Positions 1 to 5,300 of a stretch of DNA of 5,968 nt are shown here, piece after piece. Source of the stretch: Xanthobacteraceae bacterium. Lineage in GTDB: Bacteria; Pseudomonadota; Alphaproteobacteria; Rhizobiales; Xanthobacteraceae. Position 1 is the stretch's first letter. Each line of letters opens with the position of its first letter. The stretch is from contig JASHSY010000161.1 in the NCBI GenBank assembly GCA_030040825.1, positions 1-5,968 of the forward strand, given 5' to 3'. A program made the position numbers and the translations under genes. Under the pieces are notes generated by a model that saw only the letters and a list, made by a program, of their open reading frames with translations, searched no databases and was not told where the DNA came from.

Positions 1-77
1 TCGGGCAAAAGCTTGGCCGCATCCTTGATCAGAAGCTTCGGGTCGACGCCGGGAATGGATTTGCGGTCACGCGGCAC
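1..77 (-). CDS. N-terminal fragment, putative molybdopterin-dependent oxidoreductase
   Basis: Only the first 25 codons are inside the window; the gene runs off the left edge. The start is a GTG at 77-75, preceded by the ribosome binding site AGGAGA at 87-82, and it lies 12 nt after the stop of the cytochrome b gene, so the two are very probably cotranscribed. The visible protein begins MPRDRKSIPGVDPKLLIKDA and continues AKLLP. That is a cytoplasmic, charged N-terminus like the segment that precedes the signal or anchor region in molybdopterin-dependent oxidoreductases of the sulfite oxidase/YedY type in Hyphomicrobiales. The product call rests on this short stretch and on the gene order (such oxidoreductases commonly pair with a cytochrome b561-type membrane subunit), not on any cofactor motif, because none is visible here. 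That an open frame continues is well supported; the function is inference. Confidence 0.55.
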   Translation of the reverse strand, partial: MPRDRKSIPGVDPKLLIKDAAKLLP

Positions 78-89
78 GGTTTCTCCTGT

Positions 90-725
90 TCAGCGGCCGA
101 TGACCATGGCGCGCAGACTCTTCGGCACCAGCAGCGCCAGCGTCACATGCACCGCCAGAAACGTCACGATTGCGGTCATCGCGGCGAAGTGGACGTAACG
201 CGCGGTGTCGTAGCCGCCGAAGAAGCTTGTCAACGTCTGAAATTGCACCGGCTTCCAGATCGACAAGCCAGACAATACGATCACGATCCCGGTCAGGATG
301 ATGCCGACATACAAAAGTCTTTGCACTGCGTTGTACATCGAAAGGTCGTCATGCGAGAGCCTGCCACGCAGCGCCGCGACGAGATCGCGAAACACCTCCG
401 CCGGGCGGATGGGAAAGAGCTTGCGGCGAAAACGGCCGCTCAAAACGCCAAGCGTGAGATAGACGATACCGTTGATCACCAACAACCACATCGCCGCAAA
501 ATGCCAAAGCAGCGCGCCGGCAAGCCAATTGCCAAGTGCAATCTGGCGGGGAAATTCGAAGCCGAACAGCGGCGAAGCGTCGTAAATCTGCCAGCCCGAT
601 CCGATCATCATCAACATCGCCAGCGCGTTGATCCAGTGGGTGACGCGCACCCAGCGCGGATGAATGACGGCTTTGCCGGCGGTATCGGGTAGCACGGACG
701 GATTCGTTGCGGCTTCGAGGGTCAT
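90..725 (-). CDS. Cytochrome b561/b6-domain membrane protein
   Basis: A 211-residue integral membrane protein of the Ni-hydrogenase/formate-dehydrogenase cytochrome b type (Ni_hydr_CYTB-like). These proteins bind two b hemes and pass electrons between the quinone pool and a periplasmic redox partner. Four hydrophobic helices are visible at about residues 32-48, 68-95, 137-157 and 178-200. Histidines suited to heme ligation are H30 (RVTHWINA), H75 (LLWHFAAM), H179 (RYVHFAAM) and H193 (LAVHVTLA), in the usual places in or beside helices 1, 2 and 4. A basic loop at residues 98-125 should face the cytoplasm. The ATG at 725-723 has only a weak upstream Shine-Dalgarno, but no better start exists, since H30 in helix 1 must be included. 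The partial oxidoreductase gene follows after 12 nt and is its likely partner. A fasciclin gene lies upstream beyond a terminator. Family and topology are solid; the substrate is unknown. Confidence 0.88.
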   Translation of the reverse strand: MTLEAATNPSVLPDTAGKAVIHPRWVRVTHWINALAMLMMIGSGWQIYDASPLFGFEFPRQIALGNWLAGALLWHFAAMWLLVINGIVYLTLGVLSGRFRRKLFPIRPAEVFRDLVAALRGRLSHDDLSMYNAVQRLLYVGIILTGIVIVLSGLSIWKPVQFQTLTSFFGGYDTARYVHFAAMTAIVTFLAVHVTLALLVPKSLRAMVIGR

Positions 726-783
726 GGCTCGGTTCGCGGGTGCTGACGCTTAGCAAAAAGCCGGATCGCGTGCGGCTCACATT

Positions 784-821
784 CTTGTCAAAAGACCTCT
801 CCCCGCCTGCGGGGAGAGGTC
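784..821 (-). terminator. Strong hairpin terminator of the fasciclin gene
   Basis: A perfect inverted repeat with 13-nt arms (GACCTCTCCCCGC at 794-806 and its complement at 809-821) flanks a 2-nt centre, so it folds as about 12 bp with a 4-nt loop. Read on the minus strand it lies about 19 nt after the fasciclin stop codon and is followed directly by TTTT, as in a rho-independent terminator. It would separate the fasciclin transcript from the cytochrome b gene, unless read-through occurs. The arm sequence resembles C/G-rich palindromes I recall as frequent between genes in Bradyrhizobium and its relatives, so it may also be a dispersed repeat unit. Confidence 0.75.
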
Positions 822-839
822 GCAGTTTGCGCGAATAGC

Positions 840-1415
840 CTATGGCAGCAGCACGGTGTCGATGACGTGGATCACGCCGTTCGACTGCAGCACATCGGCG
901 ATAGTGACCATGGCGACATCGCCCTTGGAGTCGGTGATGGTAAGTTTGCCCGGACCAGCCTGCTTGATCCAGATGTCCTCGCCCGCGACGGTTTTGAGCT
1001 TGGCGGTCCCCTCGCCGTCCTTCACCGCCTTCATCAGATTGACCGCCGTCATGCGACCAGGGACGACGTGATAGGTCAGCACTTTGACCAGAGTCGCCTT
1101 GTTTTCTGGCTTGAGCAGGTTTTCGACGGTGCCGGCCGGCAGTTTGGCGAACGCTTCGTTGGTCGGTGCAAATACCGTGAACGGACCGGGACCTTGCAAC
1201 GTGTCGACCAAACCGGCGGCCTTTACGGCCGCGACCAAGGTGGTGTGGTCCTTCGAGTTCACCGCGTTCTGAATGATGTTCTTCGACGGATACATCGGCG
1301 CGCCGCCGACGTTGACGGTCTTTTCCGACATCGTCGCGGCGGAGGCGGAAACCGCCGCGCCGGCTGCGAGAGCGAACGCCGCCGCGGCGGCGATCAAGAC
1401 GAAACGCTTGGACAT
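840..1415 (-). CDS. Secreted fasciclin (FAS1) domain protein
   Basis: A 191-residue exported protein made of one FAS1 domain, an extracytoplasmic fold linked to adhesion or protein interaction in other organisms. Residues 1-27 form a signal peptide (MSKR, then an Ala-rich core ending ASAA). The domain covers about 44-191. It has the H1 motif FTVFAPTNEAF (79-89), the conserved Tyr-His pair Y115-H116 in LTYHVVPG, and the H2 motif VIHVIDTVLLP, which ends the protein. The start is the ATG at 1415-1413, placed 6 nt after GGAG. The frame is open up to 1496, but that would put 27 residues, mostly charged and polar, before a perfect signal peptide. A terminator follows the stop. The downstream genes (cytochrome b and a putative oxidoreductase) suggest a shared envelope role, which is inference. 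The domain call is very sure; the biological role is not known. Confidence 0.93.
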   Translation of the reverse strand: MSKRFVLIAAAAAFALAAGAAVSASAATMSEKTVNVGGAPMYPSKNIIQNAVNSKDHTTLVAAVKAAGLVDTLQGPGPFTVFAPTNEAFAKLPAGTVENLLKPENKATLVKVLTYHVVPGRMTAVNLMKAVKDGEGTAKLKTVAGEDIWIKQAGPGKLTITDSKGDVAMVTIADVLQSNGVIHVIDTVLLP

Positions 1416-1602
1416 GAGGAGCTCCATATCTGAATCTGACGTGTTGCGATGAGAGAGCCGGCGATGTGCCGGGGGATGCGAAAGTGATCGCCTCACCGCT
1501 TCGAGATACGGTCGCCCGGTAAGAAGGTTTCAGCCGCGGCTCACGGCTACGTGAATTTGGCACGGCGGAGTAGGACAGGGCCGCCGTAAGGCTCGTGAAA
1601 AA
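1416..1602. other. Intergenic region upstream of the fasciclin gene
   Basis: This 187-nt stretch separates the stop of the small DGxW protein gene from the fasciclin start and should hold the fasciclin promoter, because both genes point left. I see no convincing -35/-10 pair. Small dyads are present: ACGGCGG/CCGCCGT near 1562-1587 with a 12-nt loop, which could act as a weak terminator for the upstream gene but lacks a T run; the palindrome AGCCGCGGCT at 1532-1541; and a 5-bp hairpin CCGGC-GATGT-GCCGG at 1458-1472 in the presumed leader. None is strong enough to call on its own. Confidence 0.35.
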
Positions 1603-1947
1603 CTAATGCCGAACCGCGCTCCAGCGGCCAACGCAGCCATCGCTACGCCGGAATCGGCCCACCGCCTTGTTTCCCGCAAAATGCCCGGTCCAGGTTGCGG
1701 TCAGTCCGCTGTTGGCGGACGTGCCGGCTGCTGATCCATTTGGACGCACCGTTCCGCTCGATCCCGGCTGACTGAGATGGCCCCCGCTGACTGTGAATGC
1801 CGTATTCACAGTGACATCACAATGCTGGTTCTCGCCGACGATGACCTCCTCCCATTCTCCATCGAACGGATTAGCGGCTGTCGCGAACGCAAACGTACTG
1901 GCACATGAACCGGCCAACAGGGCCATAAGAAACATAGTCGCTTTCAC
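1603..1947 (-). CDS. Small secreted DGxW/two-cysteine protein, function unknown
   Basis: A 114-residue predicted exported protein without a named function. The start is taken as the GTG at 1947-1945, because a near-perfect ribosome binding site AAAGGAGG lies at 1960-1953 with 5-nt spacing; a GTG nine codons upstream has no such site. Residues 1-24 form a signal peptide (MKATMFLMALLAG, then a small-residue region ending ATA). C15 in LLAGSC is a poor lipobox, so lipidation is possible but unlikely. The mature part begins FDGEWEEVIV (D29, G30, W32) and has cysteines C43 and C105, the latter in CVGRWSAVR near the C-terminus. Between them is a Gly/Ser/Thr-rich region of alternating polar and hydrophobic residues typical of beta strands. 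The same pattern occurs in the protein encoded at 3151-3687. The Cys pair probably forms a disulfide in the periplasm. I recall similar short uncharacterised proteins in Bradyrhizobium-type genomes. Confidence 0.8.
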   Translation of the reverse strand: MKATMFLMALLAGSCASTFAFATAANPFDGEWEEVIVGENQHCDVTVNTAFTVSGGHLSQPGSSGTVRPNGSAAGTSANSGLTATWTGHFAGNKAVGRFRRSDGCVGRWSAVRH

Positions 1948-2020
1948 TAACGCCTCCTTTGCGCCGGCGCGCACGACCAGCCACTAAACCAACAACGTAT
2001 TACAACGGCCGATCCGCACT

Positions 2021-2049
2021 TTGCGCGCATATCTACGTTCGGGTATGAC
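2021..2049 (+). promoter_or_regulatory. Candidate mch promoter
   Basis: TTGCGC at 2021-2026 and TATGAC at 2044-2049 are separated by 17 nt and lie about 40 nt before the mch start, giving a plausible housekeeping-sigma promoter with a leader of about 33 nt. Each hexamer matches 4 of 6 consensus bases, so this is only a candidate. The divergent gap (1948-2088) between the DGxW gene and mch must also serve the leftward gene. Confidence 0.3.
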
Positions 2050-2088
2050 AACGCACAATTGCCGGACCATCATAGGGTTAAATTGCCA

Positions 2089-3138
2089 ATGTCGAAAACC
2101 AGTCCCGGCAATTGTTTCGAGGATTTTTGCATTGGCCAGGTCATCCGGCATGCCACGCCACGCACGGTCACTACCGGCGATGTCGCCCTCTATAACGCGC
2201 TGTTCGGACCGCGCTTTGCTGTGCAGTCTTCGGACGAATTCGCCAAGGCGATCGGCTATCCGCGCGCACCGGTCGACGATCTGCTTGTCTTCCACATTAT
2301 TTTTGGCAAGACCGTTCCGGATGTTTCGCTCAATGCCGTCGCCAATCTAGGCTATGCCAGCTGTTCGTTTCGTCAGCCGGTTTTCCCCGGCGATACGCTG
2401 TCGGCGGTGTCTGAAGTCATCGGGTTGAAGGAAAATTCCAGCCGCAAGACCGGCATCGTCTACGTTCGCACAACCGGCCATAAGCATGACGGCACGCCGG
2501 TTCTCGAATATGTGCGCTGGGTCATGGTTCGCAAGCGCGATGAATCGGCGCCGGCGCCCGGCGATCACGTCCCGCGCCTGCCTACCGCACTCGATCCCAA
2601 GGTTTTGGGTGAAGCGTGTCCGCCGATCGACAATAGGGGCTACGACGTGGCGCTAGCCGGCAGCGCGGATCGCTACAACGACTATCAAGTCGGCGAACGC
2701 ATCGATCATGTGGACGGCATCACGGTAGAAGAAGCCGAGCATATGATTGCGACGCGTCTCTACCAGAATACCGCGCGCATCCATTTCGATTTGTTCGGCG
2801 CCAAGCAGGGGCGTTTTGGCCATCGCCTGATCTATGGCGGGCACGTTATTTCACTGGCGCGATCGCTGTCGTTCAACGGGCTTGCCAATGCCTTCCACGT
2901 CGCCGCGATCAACGGCGGCCGTCATGTCGCGCCTTTGTTCGCCGGCAAAACCGTGTTTGCGTGGTCGGAGGTGCTGGCGAAATCCGAGCTGCCGGGCCGC
3001 ACGGATGTCGGTGCACTACGGCTGCGCACCATCGCGACCGTTGACCACCCCTGCGCCGATTTCCCGTTCAAGTCGGGTGACGACTATGACAAGGCGGTGC
3101 TGCTCGACCTCGACTACTGGGTATTGATGCCGCGCTGA
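2089..3138 (+). CDS. mch: Mesaconyl-CoA hydratase (MaoC-type double hotdog)
   Basis: A 349-residue cytoplasmic enzyme that reversibly hydrates mesaconyl-C1-CoA to beta-methylmalyl-CoA in the ethylmalonyl-CoA pathway, which assimilates acetyl-CoA where isocitrate lyase is absent. I recognise it from close similarity along its length to Rhodobacter-type Mch (about 343 residues). Conserved blocks are the N-terminus MSKTSPGNCFEDF, HATPRTVTTGDVALY (21-35), LLVFHIIFGKTVPD (65-78), VLEYVRWVMVRKRD (138-151), DHVDGITVEEAEHM (206-219), RLYQNTARIHF (223-233) and IYGGHVISLARSLSFNGLAN (248-267). It has two hotdog halves, about 8-150 and 196-349. N227 and H232, in the segment corresponding to the MaoC hydratase motif of the C-terminal half, are the likely catalytic residues. 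The start is ATG 2089, matching the family; an ATG 10 codons earlier would add an unrelated extension. The Shine-Dalgarno is weak (AGGG at 2074-2077). The gene converges with the next one, only 12 nt away. General MaoC dehydratase is the fallback call. Confidence 0.92.
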   Translation: MSKTSPGNCFEDFCIGQVIRHATPRTVTTGDVALYNALFGPRFAVQSSDEFAKAIGYPRAPVDDLLVFHIIFGKTVPDVSLNAVANLGYASCSFRQPVFPGDTLSAVSEVIGLKENSSRKTGIVYVRTTGHKHDGTPVLEYVRWVMVRKRDESAPAPGDHVPRLPTALDPKVLGEACPPIDNRGYDVALAGSADRYNDYQVGERIDHVDGITVEEAEHMIATRLYQNTARIHFDLFGAKQGRFGHRLIYGGHVISLARSLSFNGLANAFHVAAINGGRHVAPLFAGKTVFAWSEVLAKSELPGRTDVGALRLRTIATVDHPCADFPFKSGDDYDKAVLLDLDYWVLMPR

Positions 3139-3150
3139 GCGCCGCGCCAA

Positions 3151-3687
3151 TCACGGACAGCGGTGACGCAAGCCGTCCGCACCGAGATAGGTTCCGGTCG
3201 CCGCATTGTAGGAGTGGAAACGCGCCGCACACGCCGCGGCCTGCGCACCGACGCCCTGAGCGCTAGGTGCGACTGGTTGCGGTGCATAATCGTAGATCGG
3301 CGCGTTCGGCTCGCCGCTCGGCACAACGCGTTGCGCCACCCAGGTGCCGCCGCATGCACCCGCCGAACCTTGGCCCTGCCAGACTCCGCTGCCATTGACC
3401 TTGCCCAGGCGACCGGAACCCTCGGCCCACTGGCCACCGGCCTGGACGTTCACCATCACCGTTCCGACTTTGGTTACCTGCCCGTCGACGGTAGCCACAC
3501 CGCCGTCGGCCACCACCCGTCCGTTCTGGATTTGGACGGCATAGCGTACGCTTGGCTCGCAGGCTCCATTTCTGGTCGTGATCACGACGCTCCAGTCACC
3601 ATCGTATTTGCCGGCCGCCGACGCCGGGACTGCAACGACGCTGCAGGCGATCGCGAGCATGGATATTCGCAGATAGTTGTCGAACAT
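3151..3687 (-). CDS. Secreted DGxW-domain protein with C-terminal BA14K motif
   Basis: A 178-residue predicted exported protein in three parts. Residues 1-25 are a signal peptide (MFDNYLRISMLAIACSVVAV, ending PASAA). Residues 28-120 are a beta-rich domain beginning YDGDWSVVITT (D29, G30, W32) with cysteines C43 and C112, the latter in ACGGTWVAQR; it matches the layout of the protein encoded at 1603-1947. A Pro/Ala-rich linker (121-147) leads to the C-terminal motif CAARFHSYNAATGTYLGADG (153-172), which ends RHRCP with C177. This is the signature of the BA14K family, named after a 14-kDa immunoreactive Brucella protein and found in cell-envelope proteins of Hyphomicrobiales. The start is ATG 3687-3685, with GGGAGA 6 nt upstream; the open frame reaches 3744, but the extra 19 residues would precede a good signal peptide. 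The gene is convergent with mch and co-directional with the LysR gene, 105 nt downstream of it. Role unknown; envelope location is likely. Confidence 0.85.
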   Translation of the reverse strand: MFDNYLRISMLAIACSVVAVPASAAGKYDGDWSVVITTRNGACEPSVRYAVQIQNGRVVADGGVATVDGQVTKVGTVMVNVQAGGQWAEGSGRLGKVNGSGVWQGQGSAGACGGTWVAQRVVPSGEPNAPIYDYAPQPVAPSAQGVGAQAAACAARFHSYNAATGTYLGADGLRHRCP

Positions 3688-3753
3688 GACATTTCTCCCA
3701 ATTGAACGCGCGCAGGGCGCCTTGCCCGCAAAGCAAAAGCACACCGGGCCGAA

Positions 3754-3791
3754 CGGTTCCTCGCAGGATTTGTAACTTTTCGAAGGAACCG
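3754..3791. repeat. 8-bp inverted repeat after the LysR gene
   Basis: CGGTTCCT at 3754-3761 and AGGAACCG at 3784-3791 are exact inverted copies separated by 22 nt, just after the LysR stop codon on the minus strand. As RNA this would be a stem with a large loop and no following T run, so it is a poor intrinsic terminator. Alternatively the GGAACC on the minus strand (3760-3755) could be the -35 of an ECF-type promoter for the BA14K-motif gene, but I see no matching CGTT-like -10 at the right spacing. Confidence 0.35.
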
Positions 3792-3792
3792 C

Positions 3793-4680
3793 TTAGCCTT
3801 GGGCGCGCAAATGCTCGACCAGCTGCCGTGCATACAGCGGCAATTCCTTCATATTGCGGATACAAATCGTTAGCTCGCGCACCGCCCACGGGTCGGTGAG
3901 CGGCACAATCGCAATCGCCATGGTCTTGGCCACCCGCTGTGCCGTCGTTTGCGGCACGATGCCGATACCGACTTTACACTCGACCAGGCGGCAGACCGCA
4001 TCGAAACTGCGCAACTGCAGGCGCAACCGCAACGGCCTGCCGATCCGCACTGCTTTGCTGGCGAGAAACCGCTGCAGCGCGCTGGCGCGATCGAGCCCAA
4101 CGAAATCGTGGTCGAGCACGTCCTCGAAACCGATCTTCGCTCTTTTCGCCAGCGGGTGGTCGCGCGCCACCACCAGCACGAAGCGGTCGTGGCGGAACGG
4201 ATAGGTCTCCAGCGCGCGAGCATCGACGGTTCCGGCGACGATACCGAGATCGGCAACGCCTTCCGCGATCAACCCGACGATCTCGTCACTGAGCCGCTCC
4301 TCCAGATCGACGTTGACATTCGGATGCGCGGCCAAAAACGACGACAACGCGTCCGGCAGAAATTCGGTTAGCGCGTTGGTGTTGGATAGGACGCGGATCT
4401 GGCCGGCGAGCCCACCGCCATACGCGCCGAGGTCCTCATGCAATTGCTCGGCTTGACGCAGGATCGCACGCGCATGCTGCAACAAGGTCCGTCCGGCTTG
4501 CGTCGGGGTGACACCCTGCCGTCCGCGTGTGAGCAATGGCACGCCCAACGTCTCTTCCATATTGCGGATGCGGGTCGATGCCGCAGCCAGCGCCAAGTGT
4601 GCGCGTGCCGCACCGTGCGTGATGCTGCCGGCCTCGACCACGTGGCGAAATAAGCTGAGATCGGCAAGGTCAAAGCGCAT
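3793..4680 (-). CDS. LysR-family transcriptional regulator
   Basis: A 295-residue DNA-binding regulator of normal LysR-type length. Residues about 3-62 form the winged helix-turn-helix: DLSLFRHVVEAGSITHGAAR, then AASTRIRNMEETLGVPLLTR and the GVTPTQAG segment (56-63). A linker helix follows (about 65-88). The effector-binding domain starts near GQIRVLSN and runs to about residue 290, containing FLAAHPNVNVDLEE, a GVADLGIVAG segment and VGIGIVP. The start is ATG 4680-4678, because the HTH begins right after it; the open frame extends 48 codons further into the divergent promoter region, but that part resembles no LysR N-terminus. The gene is divergent from sdhC with a 209-bp spacer, the usual arrangement for a regulator controlling itself and the opposite operon. 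The effector cannot be read from the sequence; a C4-dicarboxylate or CoA-ester-derived metabolite would fit the neighbours, but that is speculation. Confidence 0.92.
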   Translation of the reverse strand: MRFDLADLSLFRHVVEAGSITHGAARAHLALAAASTRIRNMEETLGVPLLTRGRQGVTPTQAGRTLLQHARAILRQAEQLHEDLGAYGGGLAGQIRVLSNTNALTEFLPDALSSFLAAHPNVNVDLEERLSDEIVGLIAEGVADLGIVAGTVDARALETYPFRHDRFVLVVARDHPLAKRAKIGFEDVLDHDFVGLDRASALQRFLASKAVRIGRPLRLRLQLRSFDAVCRLVECKVGIGIVPQTTAQRVAKTMAIAIVPLTDPWAVRELTICIRNMKELPLYARQLVEHLRAQG

Positions 4681-4716
4681 GATAAAGCTTGCCTTCGTAT
4701 TTCGCGAAGCCTCATT

Positions 4717-4749
4717 TTGAATAATGCCAATTGTCTTTGAGCTATTCAA
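4717..4749. promoter_or_regulatory. Inverted repeat, candidate LysR operator
   Basis: TTGAATA at 4717-4723 and TATTCAA at 4743-4749 form an exact 7-bp inverted repeat with a 19-nt spacer, in the AT-rich part of the space between the lysR and sdhC starts. Within it, TTG-N8-CAA (4717-4730) fits the T-N11-A form of LysR-type boxes. The repeat arms overlap the predicted lysR promoter. An additional small palindrome, TTCGCGAA, lies nearby at 4701-4708. Binding is inferred, not shown. Confidence 0.45.
4721..4749 (-). promoter_or_regulatory. Candidate lysR promoter
   Basis: On the minus strand TTGAAT (4749-4744) and CATTAT (4726-4721) are spaced by 17 nt, each matching 4 of 6 bases of the housekeeping consensus. 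The start of transcription would fall near 4714, giving a leader of about 35 nt before the LysR ATG. The two elements coincide with the arms of the inverted repeat at 4717-4749, as expected for negative autoregulation. Confidence 0.35.
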
Positions 4750-4758
4750 TGCTAATGT
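4731..4758 (+). promoter_or_regulatory. Candidate sdhCDA promoter
   Basis: TTGTCT (4731-4736) and TAATGT (4753-4758) with a 16-nt spacer are the best -35/-10 pair I find upstream of sdhC in the AT-rich segment. The leader would be about 125 nt. The pair overlaps the lysR promoter and inverted repeat, so one bound regulator could affect both directions. This is a weak call from consensus matching by eye. Confidence 0.28.
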
Positions 4759-4889
4759 TTCGCGGAAAGCGAAGTCAGTGCCCACCTCCGCTCGGCGCGG
4801 CGGGTTCTCACCGCATTGCGGCACCGGCGGGGATTGGATAGGAACGATTCAAGCCTGTCGCGCCGCAGGCCGATTCGGATTTGATCGAT

Positions 4890-5300
4890 ATGGCCGAAAC
4901 CAAGGCTCCCGCCGCACGGCCGCTGTCGCCGCATCTGCAAATCTACCGACCGATGTTGACGATGATGATGTCGATCGTCCATCGCATCACCGGCTTTGGG
5001 CTTTATTTCGGAACGCTGATCCTGGCCTGGTGGCTATTGGCCGCGGGATCCGGGCCGAACGGTTATGCCAAATTCGAATGGTTCGCCGGCTCGATCATCG
5101 GCCGCCTGATCCTGTTCGGCTACACCTGGGCGCTGATCCATCACATGCTCGGCGGCATCCGCCATCTGATCTGGGACACCGGACGCGGCTTTGGCCCAAG
5201 CGAACGCGAGTGGCTCGCCGCCGCCAACCTGATCGGCTCGATTGCAATCACGGTCTTGTTGTGGATCGTCGGCTTGCTGGCAATGGGCGGCTCGCGATGA
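4890..5300 (+). CDS. sdhC: Succinate dehydrogenase cytochrome b556 subunit
   Basis: A 136-residue membrane anchor subunit of respiratory complex II. With SdhD it holds heme b and the ubiquinone site in the inner membrane. The N-terminal family signature RPLSPHLQIYRP is at 10-21. MMSIVHRITG (26-35) supplies S28 and R32, equivalent to the quinone-site Ser27 and Arg31 of E. coli SdhC. HHMLGGIRHLIWD (84-96) carries H85, the expected axial heme ligand by spacing to the following Arg-His pair. Three hydrophobic helices lie at about 27-52, 66-90 and 112-132. The start is ATG 4890 (MAETKAP); a TTG three codons earlier is less likely. No good Shine-Dalgarno is seen. The gene overlaps sdhD by 4 nt (ATGA), so translation is probably coupled. 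Length and motifs are normal for alphaproteobacteria. Confidence 0.96.
   Translation: MAETKAPAARPLSPHLQIYRPMLTMMMSIVHRITGFGLYFGTLILAWWLLAAGSGPNGYAKFEWFAGSIIGRLILFGYTWALIHHMLGGIRHLIWDTGRGFGPSEREWLAAANLIGSIAITVLLWIVGLLAMGGSR

Noticed and set aside
786..791. TTGACA on the minus strand after the fasciclin terminator as a -35 box for the cytochrome b gene
   Set aside because: It matches the -35 consensus exactly, but no acceptable -10 hexamer lies 16-18 nt away, and it overlaps the terminator's T tract. The true promoter remains unlocated.
349..1563. A 404-codon open frame on the minus strand covering parts of the cytochrome b and fasciclin genes
   Set aside because: It is in another frame of two clearly real genes on the same strand, is very rich in Arg/Gly/Ser, has no recognisable domain, and owes its length to high GC content.
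2057..2090. Direct repeat AATTGCC (2057-2063 and 2081-2087) before mch, and the shared TGCCAAT upstream of mch and in the lysR-sdhC spacer, as a common operator
   Set aside because: Seven-base matches are expected by chance over these lengths, and the second copy touches the mch start codon; no spacing or symmetry supports a site.
3163..3705. A 180-codon plus-strand frame opposite the BA14K-motif gene
   Set aside because: The minus-strand frame has a signal peptide, ribosome binding site, a paralogous domain and the BA14K motif. The plus-strand frame has none of these.
4681..4824. 48-codon N-terminal extension of the LysR protein
   Set aside because: LysR proteins start a few residues before the helix-turn-helix, and this stretch contains the predicted promoters and inverted repeat.
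4755..4841. A 28-codon frame (starting MFRGKRSQCP) in the sdhC leader as a leader peptide
   Set aside because: No Shine-Dalgarno, composition as expected from the GC-rich leader, and no attenuator-like hairpin after it.
4724..5296. Upstream part of the long open frame that leads into sdhD, as a possible SdhD extension or fusion
   Set aside because: It overlaps sdhC fully in another frame and has no membrane or family features; sdhD starts at the ATGA overlap at 5297.
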